Below the pieces are notes generated by a model, which worked only from the letters and a program-made list of their open reading frames with translations, was not told the DNA's origin and ran no database searches. A DNA stretch of 64,000 bases from Pseudonocardia petroleophila (GTDB taxonomy: Bacteria > Actinomycetota > Actinomycetes > Mycobacteriales > Pseudonocardiaceae): NCBI RefSeq assembly GCF_014235185.1, contig NZ_CP060131.1, positions 5,897,501 to 5,961,500 on the forward strand, given 5' to 3'. The translations under genes and the position numbers were made by a program. Of the stretch, positions 52,004-61,531 are shown in pieces; positions within the stretch are counted from its first letter, which is position 1, and every line of letters starts with the position of its first letter.

Positions 52004-53373
52004 GGGACTGTCCGACGAACGGTGTAACTGGTCCGACACGCCGAGCGCAGCTCGGGGGAGGGATCAGCAATGACCGAGACGATCGAGCCTGTGCCGGATC
52101 GGATTGATCAGCAGCAGCTCGCCCAGCAGTTGGTGGAAGCAGCCCGGGCCGAGGGGGTGGAGCTTGTCGGCCCGGGCGGTCTGCTTACCGGGTTGACGAA
52201 GACGGTGCTCGAGACCGCACTGGAGGCGGAGATGACCGAGCACCTGGGCTATGACCGCCACGACCGGGCCGGGCAGGAGAACCCCAACTCCCGCAACGGG
52301 ACTCGCGTCAAGACGGTGCTGACCGAGATCGGGCCGGTGCAGATCGAGGTGCCCCGTGACCGGGACGCCAGCTTCGACCCGGTCATCGTGCGCAAGCGCC
52401 AACGGCGTCTGGACGGCATCGACGAGATCGTGTTGTCGCTGACCGCCCGCGGCCTGACCACCGGGGAGGTGGCGGCGCATTTCGACGAGGTCTACGGCGC
52501 GAAGGTCTCCAAGGACACGATCTCGCGGATCACCGACAAGGTCCTCGACGAGTTGGGCGAATGGGCCCAGCGTCCGCTCGACGCGGTCTACCCGGTGCTG
52601 TTCATCGACGCCATCCACATCAAGGTCCGCGACGGCCAGGTCACCAACCGGCCCTTCTACGTCGTCATCGGCGTCACCGTGGACGGGCACCGCGACATCC
52701 TCGGGATCTGGGCCGGCGACGGCGGCGAGGGCGCGAAGTACTGGCTCCACGTCCTGACCGAGATCAAGAACCGCGGCGTGGTCGACGCCTGCATCGTGGT
52801 CTGCGACGGCCTGAAAGGCCTCCCGGAGTCGATCACCACCGTGTGGCCCCCACGCGCTGGTCCAGGCCTGTGTGCTGCACCTGATCCGCAACACCTTCCG
52901 CTACGCCTCCCGCCGCTACTGGGAACAGATGGCGCGGGATCTGCGCCCGGTCTACACCGCGCCCACCGAGGCGGCCGCCGAGGACCGGTTCGCCGAGTTC
53001 GCCGCGACCTGGGGCGGGCAGTACCCGGCGATCATCGCGTTGTGGCGCTCGGCCTGGTCGGAGTTCGTGCCGTTCCTCGACTACGACGTCGAGATCCGGA
53101 AGGTCATCTGCAGCACGAACGCGATCGAGTCGATCAACGCCCGCTACCGGCGCGCGGTCAAGGCCCGCGGCCACTTCCCGACCGAGCAGGCCGCGCTCAA
53201 GTGCCTCTACCTGGTCACCCGAGCGCTCGACCCGACCGGGAAGGGCCGGGCCCGGTGGGCGATGCGCTGGAAGCCGGCGCTGAACGCCTTCGCGATCACC
53301 TTCGCCGGACGTATCGTTCCCAGCAACGGAAGCTAGCCATCACGACCGGTTACACCGTTCATCTGACACTCCC
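52004..53373 (+). mobile_element. IS256-family insertion sequence, copy 2 (frameshifted), with 8-bp target duplication
   Basis: 1370 bp and, as far as can be read, identical to copy 1, in the same orientation. The 8-bp direct repeat ACCGGCGA flanks it exactly (51996-52003 and 53374-53381), which fixes the ends and shows a simple transposition. The 3' end lies 24 bp from the stop of the sigma-factor gene. Confidence 0.97.
52070..53336 (+). pseudogene. IS256-family transposase, same +1 frameshift as copy 1
   Basis: It carries the same five-C run (52847-52851) as copy 1, dividing the DDE catalytic residues between two frames: IDAIHIK and VVCDGLKG before it, and STNAIES after it. The encoded protein is otherwise the same as copy 3. 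Because its target duplication looks fresh, transposase was probably provided in trans, or the frameshift is bypassed at low level. Confidence 0.93.
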
Positions 53374-53397
53374 ACCGGCGATGACGTGATCGGCGCG

Positions 53398-54303
53398 TCA
53401 GGTGGTGCCGATGCGTTCGCGAAGCGTGGCGAGGGTCCGGCTGAGCAGGCGGGAGACGTGCATCTGCGTCACGCCGACCTGCGCACTGATCTGGGTCTGG
53501 GACAGCTCTCCGAAGAAGCGGAGCACCACGATGGTGCGCTCGCGTTCGGGCAGGTCGTCGAGGGCCTTGCGGAGTTCGTGACGGTATGCGGCCGCGTCCA
53601 GGGCGGTGTCGACCATGCCGACGATGTCCGCGAGGACCGTGTCGGTGCCGTTGTGGCCGACGATCGCGTCGAGGGAGTCGGGGTGGTGGGCCTGCCGGGC
53701 GCCGAGAGCATCGACGACTTCCTCGACGGTCGTTCCGAGGTGGGCTGCGATCTCGCTGGGTCGGGGCGCGCGGCGGAGTGTCGATGACAGGGTGGCCACG
53801 GCGTCGCGGATCGGGACCTGGAGATCCTTGAGGCGGCGAGGAACATGCATGCTCCACGTGCGGTCCCGGAAGTGGCGCTTGATCTCGCCGGTGATGGTCG
53901 GCACGGCGTAGCCCAGGAAGTCGATCCCGCGTTCGGGATCGAACCGGTCCAACGCCCCCAGCAGGCCGATCGCACCGATCTGCTGGAGATCGGCCAGAGG
54001 CTCACCGCTGTCTCTGTACCGGCGCGCGATGTGGACCACGACCGGCCAGTACCCGCTGGTCAGTTCATCGCGCAGCGCCCGCCGTCGCGGATCGCCTGCC
54101 GGCATCGCTGCGAACTCGGCGAGCTTGGGCCTCAGATGCTGGTACTCGTTCGGATACGGCCGGGTGGCCGTTGCGCTGAGTGCGCCCGCGGGCGAGGTCT
54201 CGTCGACCTGCTCGGTGACCACCAAGATCGCGGGTGGAGAGGAACGCTGCACCAGCGCACTCGGCTTGCGGGTGACGACCGCGGGGGAAGAAGGCCGCTT
54301 CAT
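53398..54303 (-). CDS. SigB/SigF-type RNA polymerase sigma factor, paralogue 1
   Basis: 301 residues from ATG 54303 with GAAGGG ten bases upstream (GTG 54309 is an alternative). Region 2 is IARRYRDSGEPLADLQQIGAIGLLGALDRFDP and FLGYAVPTITGEIKRHFRDRTW; region 3 is APRPSEIAAHLG; region 4 is LPERERTIVVLRFFGELSQTQIS followed by VTQMHVSRLLSRTL. This is a group 3 stress sigma factor, usually held by an anti-sigma factor and released by PPM phosphatases through partner switching. A SpoIIE phosphatase lies 2 kb away, but no anti-sigma or anti-anti-sigma gene is in the window. Confidence 0.93.
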   Translation of the reverse strand: MKRPSSPAVVTRKPSALVQRSSPPAILVVTEQVDETSPAGALSATATRPYPNEYQHLRPKLAEFAAMPAGDPRRRALRDELTSGYWPVVVHIARRYRDSGEPLADLQQIGAIGLLGALDRFDPERGIDFLGYAVPTITGEIKRHFRDRTWSMHVPRRLKDLQVPIRDAVATLSSTLRRAPRPSEIAAHLGTTVEEVVDALGARQAHHPDSLDAIVGHNGTDTVLADIVGMVDTALDAAAYRHELRKALDDLPERERTIVVLRFFGELSQTQISAQVGVTQMHVSRLLSRTLATLRERIGTT

Positions 54304-54404
54304 ACTCACCAGCCCTTCACGATGAAGGACGCGCTGCTACACAGCCGAGTGGCGGCACAGTCCGACGCGTCGATGCCGGGCTGTGTGTTCAACCGTGCTC
54401 GACG

Positions 54405-54488
54405 CTAGATCGACCGCGCACAGTCGGCAACTGCACGCACGACCGCGCTCCCCACGAGCCCGCTCGCACCGGTCACGAGAACACGCAT
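54405..54488 (-). pseudogene. Rossmann-fold epimerase/SDR N-terminal fragment
   Basis: A 27-codon frame beginning MRVLVTGASGLVGSAVVRAV has the NAD(P)-binding GxxGxxG motif of NAD-dependent epimerases and then stops. Only the first strand-turn-helix remains, so this is a truncated relic. Confidence 0.6.
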
Positions 54489-54937
54489 CTCGACGAGGGG
54501 CTGGGTGCCGTGGCCGGGGACAAGCCTCGCGGACGGTGAACGGCCGGGGAAGACGCGGACGGTGCGGGTGATGGCGGTGCCAGGATGGGTGACCTGCCGC
54601 CGCCGGTCGCGCCGTACTCGCCCTGCTCGTCGCCGACGATCCCGACTTCACCCGCTGGTGGACCGAGCACGAAGTGTCCGAGCGAGGACCCCGCCACCCG
54701 TCGCTCGACCCGGCGGTGCACTGAGCCGCCCTGCCGGGCCGGACCGGCCCGTTGTCGGTATTGTCCGACATTGCTGGTGGTGACCGGGTCCCCGTCGCCC
54801 CAGGCTGCTCCACGCGCACACCGGAGCACCGTTCTCCACCGCTCACGAAACCGGGACCCCGCTCTTGCACGCCACCTGCGATCGACGACGCCCCGTACGC
54901 CGATGCGCGCGGTCCGATCATCATCGGGCCGGACCGC
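54489..54937. other. Decayed stretch containing a regulator fragment
   Basis: Positions 54611-54724 (plus strand) encode AVLALLVADDPDFTRWWTEH and then VSERGPRHPSLDPAVH before a stop. This resembles the C-terminal MmyB-like ligand-binding domain of XRE-type regulators (FRxWWAxHDVR). No intact gene is seen in the rest. Confidence 0.45.
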
Positions 54938-55669
54938 GTGGTTGAACCGGGATCGGTGACCCGTGCCCTGTTGGCCATCGCCCGCGACGGCCTCGACGAT
55001 CACGCACTGGCCGAACGGATCTGTCGAGCCTGCGTCGACGGGCTCGACGTTGACGGCGCAGCCATCTCGTTGTTCACCACGAGCAGCGCGCGAGAGACGT
55101 TGTGGGCCACCGACGCCACCGCGGCACTCCTGGAAGATCTGCAGTTCACCCTCAACGAGGGCGCCTGCATGGAGGCCGCGACCACCGGCCTCCCGGTCTT
55201 CGTGGCCGACCTCGGCCACAGCACCGAAGCGGCCCGATGGCCGGTGTTCGCCGGCGCGGTCGCCGAGCAGGCCCCGGTCGGCGCACTGTTCGCGCTCCCG
55301 CTGCACTGGGGCGCGATCAACCTCGGTGTGCTGGACCTATACCGCACGACTCCCGGCGAGCTCGACGAGACCCAGCGCCGCGACGCCCTCGCCGCCGCCG
55401 ACACCGCGACCCTGATGCTGCTCGGACAGCGGACCGATCCCGCTCCGGACCGACCGGGACACGACACCGGGTGGGTCCACCACAACGGCGGCGGACCCCG
55501 CGCGGAGATCCACCAGGCCACCGGGATGGTCCTGGCCCAGCTCGACGTCAGCGCCACCAACGCCCTCGCCCGGCTCCGAGCCCACGCCTACCGGCACCGA
55601 CGCCCGCTCCTCGACGTCGCCCGCGACGTCGTGGACCGCACGCTGGTCTTCACCGAGGATATGAACTAG
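54938..55669 (+). CDS. GAF-ANTAR RNA-binding antiterminator regulator
   Basis: About 243 residues from a GTG; the exact start is uncertain because no strong ribosome binding site is visible. The GAF domain spans LAERICRACVDGLDVDGAAISLFT to VGALFALPLHWGAINLGVLDLYR. The C-terminal ANTAR helices are EIHQATGMVLAQLDVSATNALARLRAHAYRHRRPLLDVARDVV. ANTAR domains bind paired hexaloop RNA hairpins to prevent termination. Actinobacterial GAF-ANTAR proteins respond to stress or small ligands and fit with the sigma and SpoIIE-type genes around. Confidence 0.9.
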   Translation: MVEPGSVTRALLAIARDGLDDHALAERICRACVDGLDVDGAAISLFTTSSARETLWATDATAALLEDLQFTLNEGACMEAATTGLPVFVADLGHSTEAARWPVFAGAVAEQAPVGALFALPLHWGAINLGVLDLYRTTPGELDETQRRDALAAADTATLMLLGQRTDPAPDRPGHDTGWVHHNGGGPRAEIHQATGMVLAQLDVSATNALARLRAHAYRHRRPLLDVARDVVDRTLVFTEDMN

Positions 55670-55843
55670 ACCGATGCCCGACGACGGAAGGGACACCTGA
55701 GGCAGCCCGCCGTCCCGGGGAGAATCTGCCCGCGTCGGCCGTGCCGAGCAAGACATGACGGGGTTTCGCACCGCTCCCGATCGGGCTACCTCGACGAACG
55801 GGCATCACGCTGGTCCGCAACGAGGTGCGGAGGAGTCGTCCGG

Positions 55844-56146
55844 ATGGTCGATCATCGCGATGCACCACGGGTGCCGATCGCCATCCACGGAGGCAGAGGA
55901 TCTCTGTTCGCCCTGCTGGTCTTCGGGCGCTCACCCTTCGGGTACGTGACGATGCTCGGTCGATTGACCGCCCGAGGGACACCGGTGCTCGAGGACGCTG
56001 CCCTGGGGCTGCGGCGCGAGGGCTTCCGCTACCTCACGATCGACGAGTCCGGACTGATCACGACCAACTCGGACGGCGCGATCTCGATGCGCCTGTTCCG
56101 GGAGCAGTTCGAGATCATGCCCGGCTCCGCGTCCGACCTGTCCTGA
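55844..56146 (+). CDS. Hypothetical 100-residue protein
   Basis: From ATG with GGAGGAG eight bases upstream. It is a small soluble alpha/beta protein with FALLVFGRSPFGYVTMLGRL, then EGFRYLTIDESGLITTNSDGA. I do not recognise a family. It lies between the GAF-ANTAR and SpoIIE phosphatase genes on the same strand, so probably shares their regulation. Confidence 0.6.
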   Translation: MVDHRDAPRVPIAIHGGRGSLFALLVFGRSPFGYVTMLGRLTARGTPVLEDAALGLRREGFRYLTIDESGLITTNSDGAISMRLFREQFEIMPGSASDLS

Positions 56147-56215
56147 CCGACTTCCGGTACCGCCCCCAGGTGCAGCGACGACTCGCTGCACCTGCGCACG
56201 TAGGGTCCCGGACTG

Positions 56216-57487
56216 ATGGAACCGGACAGCATCACCACGGCGATGTGGATCGAGACGCTCACCCGGGTGATCGACGGCGGTCATCTGGCCCGGGGCGAAG
56301 ACCTCTCCGGACTCATCGACCTCGCCGCCCGCCCCCTCGGGCTGAGGGTCGAGCTGTTGATGGTCGATCTGGCACAGCAGTCGCTCATCCCCGTCCGGAC
56401 CGAGTCACGGCCCCCGGTGGGCATCGCCGGCACGATGGGCGGCCGGGCGTTCCAGCTCGGCGAGATCCTTCCCTGCCTCGACGACGGCATGCGGACGCTC
56501 TGGGTGCCCGTCCTCGACGGAACCGATCGAGCCGGGGTGATGCGGGTCGGGATCGGCGACCTGCGCGACGACGGGGACCTGCGGCGGCGGCTCTGGACCC
56601 TGGCCGGTCTGGCCGGTCACCTCCTCATGACCAAGCTCGCCTACAGCGACCGGCTCCGTCGCCTGCGCAGCAACGGCCCGCTGTCGCTGGCCTCAGAACT
56701 GCTCTGGCACCTGCTCCCACCCCGGACCTTCGCCACCGAACGCGTCGTGGTGGCCGCGCTGCTTGAGCCCCACGCGCAGGTCGCGGGCGACGCCTACGAC
56801 TACAACATCGACGGCGACATGATCGACCTCGCCGTCTTCGACTCCCTCGGCCACGACATCCGCGCCGCACTCACCAGCACGCTCGCCATCACCGCCGTCC
56901 GCAACGCTCGACGCGACGGGGAGACAGACCTGGAGGTCATCGCCGCGCGGGCCGACGAAGCGATCCTGAGCCAGTCCGGACCTCGTCAGTTCGCCACCGC
57001 CGTCCTGGCCCGGTTCAACACGTCCGACGGAGCCCTGGAGTACCTGCTCGCCGGACACCCACCGCCGCTGCTCGTACGCCACAACCGGGTCGTCAAGGAA
57101 CTCGTCACGACGCCCCGGCTGCCCCTGGGGCTGCAGATACCCGGGGTGCCTCTACCGGTCGTGGGCCGCGAGCAGCTCGAGCCCGGCGATCGCCTCCTGC
57201 TCTACTCCGACGGCATCGTCGAAGCACGTGACGGTGACGGCGCGTTCTTCGGCGAGGCACGCCTCGTCGAGCTCACCGAGCGCGCGGAGGCGGACGACCT
57301 CTCCGCCCCGGAGACGCTGCGCCGCCTCGGTGCGGCTGTGCTCGCTCATCAGGGTGGAGAACTCCAGGACGACGCCACACTCGTGATGCTCGACTGGTCC
57401 GACCGGGGGCACCTCCGCCTGTTTCCGTCTTCGACGTCAGAATCAGAGCCGCCGATGGACATACGCGACTCACCCACCGAGCGGTGA
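56216..57487 (+). CDS. SpoIIE/PPM-type serine phosphatase with N-terminal sensor-like domain
   Basis: 423 residues from ATG. The N-terminal roughly 150 residues are GAF-like (IDLAARPLGLRVELLMVDL). The C-terminal PP2C domain of the SpoIIE class has VVAALLEPHAQVAGDAYDYN (metal-binding Gly-Asp), DSLGHDIRAALTSTLAI, YLLAGHPPPLLV, GDRLLLYSDGIVEARD and LQDDATLVMLDW. The metal-binding Asp residues are intact. Such phosphatases (RsbU/RsbP type) dephosphorylate anti-anti-sigma factors to free SigB/SigF, two paralogues of which flank this gene. Confidence 0.92.
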   Translation: MEPDSITTAMWIETLTRVIDGGHLARGEDLSGLIDLAARPLGLRVELLMVDLAQQSLIPVRTESRPPVGIAGTMGGRAFQLGEILPCLDDGMRTLWVPVLDGTDRAGVMRVGIGDLRDDGDLRRRLWTLAGLAGHLLMTKLAYSDRLRRLRSNGPLSLASELLWHLLPPRTFATERVVVAALLEPHAQVAGDAYDYNIDGDMIDLAVFDSLGHDIRAALTSTLAITAVRNARRDGETDLEVIAARADEAILSQSGPRQFATAVLARFNTSDGALEYLLAGHPPPLLVRHNRVVKELVTTPRLPLGLQIPGVPLPVVGREQLEPGDRLLLYSDGIVEARDGDGAFFGEARLVELTERAEADDLSAPETLRRLGAAVLAHQGGELQDDATLVMLDWSDRGHLRLFPSSTSESEPPMDIRDSPTER

Positions 57488-57640
57488 CGGGCCTCTCCCA
57501 CCTGGTCGTGGGTTGGGTCGTGAACTGTCGCAGTACCCCCATCCCCCGCTTCCCCGTTGTCGTCAGTACTGCACCGACGGCGCACTGCAGGGGAATCCGG
57601 GGGCCCACTCCGGCGGCGGCGAGGCCGCGTAGGCCGAGAA

Positions 57641-57678
57641 CGGCGGATCTGCCCGGGGGGCATCACGCAGATCCGCCG
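57641..57678. terminator. Hairpin between the SpoIIE gene and a convergent small gene
   Basis: The 12-bp perfect inverted repeat CGGCGGATCTGC and its complement enclose a 14-base loop and are followed by CTCTTCTGTCTT. It overlaps the last codons of the convergent 65-codon gene and lies 150 bp after the phosphatase stop, so it probably acts in both directions. Confidence 0.65.
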
Positions 57679-57860
57679 CTCTTCTGTCTTGCCGCCTGCG
57701 CGGCGGAGCAAACGTCGGGTCGGTGCCCGTCGCCGCTGGTGATCACCTCGAGTTCGTGCGGGTCGACTGATGCCGGGCCCTGGCCGTTGGCCTGCGTCTC
57801 GGCGGATGTGGGGCCGTCGGCGGGGCTCCCCACTTCCTGACCGGATCGGTTCTCGCTCAC
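57663..57860 (-). CDS. Small hypothetical protein (65 residues)
   Basis: From GTG with GAGAAG upstream. It is hydrophilic, acidic and Gly/Ser/Ala-rich (SENRSGQEVGSPADGPTSAETQANGQGP), probably disordered. The end coincides with a hairpin terminator, which supports it as a real transcript end. No homologue recognised. Confidence 0.45.
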   Translation of the reverse strand: MSENRSGQEVGSPADGPTSAETQANGQGPASVDPHELEVITSGDGHRPDVCSAAQAARQKSGGSA

Positions 57861-58617
57861 GGCGACGCTTCTCAGTTCAGGACGGTCACGGTGCGCACGG
57901 TCTCGCCGAGGGCCGGGATGTCCTCCGGGATGCCGATGCCGGCGGTGAAGTACCCGATGAACCCGCCGTCCACGGCTCGGACGGCGACGATGGCCGTCGA
58001 CCCGGCCTCCCCGTAACCGGTCGCGGTGCTGGTAGAACCACCAGCCCTACGACCCCGCCGACCACCGCGCCCTACGACCCCTGCTCCACCCCGACACCGT
58101 GGCGGCCTGACCTGGCTCTCCGAGGTCGGGTCCGGGCAACGCCCGGCACCCGGAGGGAGTCGGCCGCCAGGACCGGAGCTCGAAGCCTGTGCATGGGTGC
58201 ACCACCGGCCGGATGATCAGCTGGTCTCTTCTCGCGTCGGCGCGACGGGATCTCGCCCGGGTTCGGGTGGCGGTCCAGGCTCGCCGGACGCGACCGCGCA
58301 GCGGCCGCAGAGCTCGGACCGGCGCCGGGTTCCCGGCACCGTCACAGCGTCGATGCGACGGGAGACCCATGCCTGGACCCGGCGACACCACCCCCGACGC
58401 CCGCCGGCCTGATACCGACCTGCGATCAGCCCAACGACGCAGCCCAGAGCTGGCCCTCCACCACTCCGCGCACGGTCCGCATCCGCGCCGAAACGGCCGC
58501 CCCGCGGCGATCCAGGCAAGGTCCGATGCTCGCGAACCTCGACCGAACAGATGAGTTCGATTCCGGGCAAACGTCTCAGACAGCACAAGCTCTCCAGCCC
58601 GATCTCCAGGAGACACC
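57861..58617. other. Region with gene fragments but no intact gene
   Basis: On the minus strand, 57872-58030 encodes TATGYGEAGSTAIVAVRAVD and then GGFIGYFTAGIGIPEDIP up to VTVLN before a stop. It has protein-like composition, but no start codon is visible in that frame, so it is likely the 3' fragment of a secreted or surface protein. The rest (58030-58617) shows no coherent frame. Confidence 0.4.
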
Positions 58618-59016
58618 ATGACCGCCCAGTTCCACCCACACCTGTACTTCGAGACCGAGTGCCGCGCTGCGATGACCCGGTACCAGGCGGTCTTCGGGGG
58701 CGACCTCCAGCTCAACACCTTCGGCGAGATCGGAATGGAAGGCGATCCGGACAAGGTTCTCGGGGCATCGCTGAGGACCCCCGACGGCCTCGTCCTGACG
58801 GCCGGCGACGTCACCCCGGGCTCCAGCGCGGGCACGGGCGGCTCCATCTCGATCACCGGCGACGAAGCGACGCTCCGCGGCTGGTTCGACGCTCTCGCCG
58901 AGGGCGGAGAGGTCCACATGCCGCTGGAGAAGCAGATCTGGGGCGAGGTCTTCGGACAGTGCGTGGACCGCTTCGGCATCACCTGGCTGATCAACGCCGA
59001 GACCGGCAGAAGCTGA
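58618..59016 (+). CDS. PhnB-like VOC-family protein
   Basis: 132 residues from ATG with AGGAGA upstream. HLYFETECRAAMTRYQAVFGGDL is the PhnB/3-demethylubiquinone-type start; SISITGDEATLRGWFDALAEGG and WGEVFGQCVDRFGITWLIN complete the domain. PhnB-like VOC proteins are small dimeric cytoplasmic proteins, often of unknown substrate, in the glyoxalase superfamily. The gene is isolated, flanked by about 0.7-1.2 kb of non-coding or decayed DNA. Confidence 0.85.
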   Translation: MTAQFHPHLYFETECRAAMTRYQAVFGGDLQLNTFGEIGMEGDPDKVLGASLRTPDGLVLTAGDVTPGSSAGTGGSISITGDEATLRGWFDALAEGGEVHMPLEKQIWGEVFGQCVDRFGITWLINAETGRS

Positions 59017-60224
59017 TCCGCGCTCGCCCCGGCGGCCAAGACACACACCAGCGTCCCGTCCCGGACGCGGAGACGACGGCAACGGATCGATTGCCTGGCG
59101 AACGCGACGGCGCCGACCCAGGCACTCGACCAGACCGACGCCGCGGAGTGTCTCCCAACACTGAGCGCTCGGCCACGGCTCTCGCTGCCCGCGACGAGCT
59201 CGGTGTCAGCCGCGATCGGACCTACAGAGACGCGCCGACGGGTGCATCCCGAGGGCCCCGTCCCGTCCGGGCAGAGGCGTGTCGAAGAACCGCGCGTTGT
59301 CCGCGACGAACGCCTCGTGCCCAGCTTCGACCGCCCGGTCCAGGTGCTCGGGTGCTCGGGTGCTCCGTCCATGCCCGCCTCGCGAGCGCCCTCAGGACTC
59401 GTCGATGGTCACAGCACCCACCGCAATTGTGGAGAACACTGCGCGCGAGGCTCTGGCCTGACCGATTCCCACCTCGCCCGGCCACAGATCGACCACCGGG
59501 TCGACCGTGTGGTTTTCTGGTGGTCGATCCGTGGTCAGAACGACTAGGACCGTGGTCCGGGTCGTGCTCCACATAGATCTTCCGGAGCTGCTGTCGCCCC
59601 TCCATCGCAGCCCGTCCGACGCGCAGATCCGGCGTGCTCTCCTCGTGCTCGTGCGCCCCAAATGCGCCCTAAACGGCCATTGGATCTTCATAAGTGCAGC
59701 TCAGAGGCCTACGACCCGCTCCACTACGACGTCTGATCGAGGCGTTCCGCTGACCTTCTGATCAGCGCCGGAACGGCGGTTGACCAGGCAACACGTCTCT
59801 CGACGGTTGCCGGTGTCAACCGCCGTTTCTCGTGCCCGTGTGCCACGGATGTGCCACGAGCCGAGATCACCTCTCGACCTGTCCGGTTCGACGAACGAAT
59901 CGTCGGATCGGCATCTCCGACGGGCCGGCTGGGCGTGCGCGACCGGCTTGTCGATCCTCCACGACCACACCCGGCAACGACGCACACCTCGGCCGATCGC
60001 GCGCCGCAGGACGACAGGCATCACGATCCCTCGATCGGCGGCCTGACGAGCACGACCAGCCCGAATCGCCCCTGCGGGCTCCTCGTGCGTCACGACGACC
60101 ACGCGGCGATCACTCCGCACCGGGGAACGCCCCCGTTCCCGCCCTCCGGAGGCAGAAGGCAGCCTTCTGCACATCTCGCTGCCCCCGTGGTCATGGCTGT
60201 CCCGTCAGCTCAGGACTCTGGCCG
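59017..60224. other. 1.2-kb stretch without an intact gene
   Basis: No frame carries a full domain. On the minus strand near 59230-59350 the codons for EHLDRAVEAGHEAFVADNAR and FFDTPLPGRDG look like a fragment of an unidentified protein. The main structure is the long hairpin at 59772-59827. The region 59640-59710 is less GC-rich than its surroundings. Confidence 0.4.
59772..59827. repeat. Long two-step hairpin (nested inverted repeats)
   Basis: Outer arms AACGGCGGTTGAC (59772-59784) and GTCAACCGCCGTT (59815-59827) pair perfectly over 13 bp. Inside them, GGCAAC (59787-59792) pairs with GTTGCC (59806-59811) around a 13-base loop, leaving a small internal bulge (CA against GGT). The 19-bp total stem is far from any gene end, so it is unlikely to be a simple terminator. 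Confidence 0.75.
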
Positions 60225-61046
60225 TCACCGGTCGCGGGAGCCGCGTCGGCCGGGCCGGCTGAGGTGGGCCAGCGCATCGCGCGGAAAGCGGCGGTCGGCG
60301 AGCGCGCCACCGTGGCCGCGGCCGGGGTAGAGGGCCAGCCGCCCGTCCGCGACGCCGTCGGCGGTGGCCCGGAACAGGGCCGCGGGATAGGCGAGGTCGT
60401 GGTCACCGCCGATGACGAGCGTCGGTGCCGTGATCTCGGCCAGGCGGTCACCGAGGTCGAAGCGGGCCTCGGCGCGCAGTGCGGCGACCCAGTCCGACCG
60501 GTCGATGTGGCGGCCGAACACCAGGGGTTCGGACAGCCACTGCAGGTCGCCGAGCAGCCGTTGTCCGGTCGGCGACGTGGTGCTCGCCCGGGCGAACGCA
60601 CGGTAGGCCGCCCGGCTGTCCCCCCGCTCGTGCAGGTCGGCGACGGCGCGCAGCACTTCCCGCCCGAGGTCGCCCACCCGGTGGGCGGCCCCCACGACGA
60701 CGAGCCTGCGCACGAGATCCGGCCGGTCCGCGGCCAACTGGAGCGCGACGGAGCCCCCGGTGGACACACCGAGCACGTCGACGGGGCCGTCGACCGCCGT
60801 CGCGAGCGCCGTCGCATGGTCGGCCGCCAGATCGGCGAGGGTGGTGTCCGCTGCGAGGCCGCGCCGCCGGTTGACGAGCCAGACCCGGCGGTCCCGGGCC
60901 AGGCCGCGGAAGGTGAACAACACGGCCCGGCGGGCCAGGCCGGTCGGGTTCGCGTGCACCGGCGTGGCGCCCCCGAGCACCACCAGAGGGCAGCCTGAAC
61001 CGAAGCGCAGAACCGGAAGCCCGGCTCCGATCACACCTGACTCCAC
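60225..61046 (-). CDS. Alpha/beta hydrolase
   Basis: 273 residues from a probable GTG at 61046 (GTG 61034 also possible). LVVLGGATPVHANPTGLARR begins the fold. VDVLGVSTGGSVALQLAADRPDLVRRLVVV holds the nucleophile elbow GVSTGG, LVIGGDHDLAYP the acid and PGRGHGGAL the catalytic His. It is an intact cytoplasmic esterase or hydrolase of unknown substrate, divergent from sigma factor 2. Confidence 0.85.
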   Translation of the reverse strand: MESGVIGAGLPVLRFGSGCPLVVLGGATPVHANPTGLARRAVLFTFRGLARDRRVWLVNRRRGLAADTTLADLAADHATALATAVDGPVDVLGVSTGGSVALQLAADRPDLVRRLVVVGAAHRVGDLGREVLRAVADLHERGDSRAAYRAFARASTTSPTGQRLLGDLQWLSEPLVFGRHIDRSDWVAALRAEARFDLGDRLAEITAPTLVIGGDHDLAYPAALFRATADGVADGRLALYPGRGHGGALADRRFPRDALAHLSRPGRRGSRDR

Positions 61047-61531
61047 CGTCGGATCCACCCCGCAAGATTCGCACCCGACCGGCTCCGTGCAAAGGGCGCC
61101 GTCACCCCGAGGGGCACCGGGATCGCCCGACCCGGGATCGGTGACGTGGCCGGTGGCGCGCGGCCGGCGACTATCGCGTGCACAGTGCTTTGGCTTCCCT
61201 GCCCTCGCCACCTCATCCGCCCTCGACGGTCGGCTCTTCCCGTCTGACGGATCAGGTCCGATCGGTCGAGCACCGATAGAGACGAAGCCGACGATTCCCA
61301 GCGATCCGAAGCACGCGGACACACTCGAGTTCATCGCATTACGCCTTTCGGCGGCATGCCACCGGCCACACCCACTGAGGCGGTCGCGGCCGACAACCCC
61401 ACGTGTCACCATTCCCGGAAAGTGGCCGCATCGCGAAGAGCTCCTTCGACGACGGCACGGCATCCACGATCCTCCGCCGGAGGCGACTCCTCGCCCCCTG
61501 TCCGACCGATCCGAAAGGACCAGAGGCACAG
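61047..61531. other. Intergenic region upstream of sigma factor 2
   Basis: The divergent promoter space between the hydrolase and sigma-factor genes. The sigma frame is open upstream to a GTG at 61403, so a longer N-terminus is possible. No clear promoter motif of a known class was found. Confidence 0.4.
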
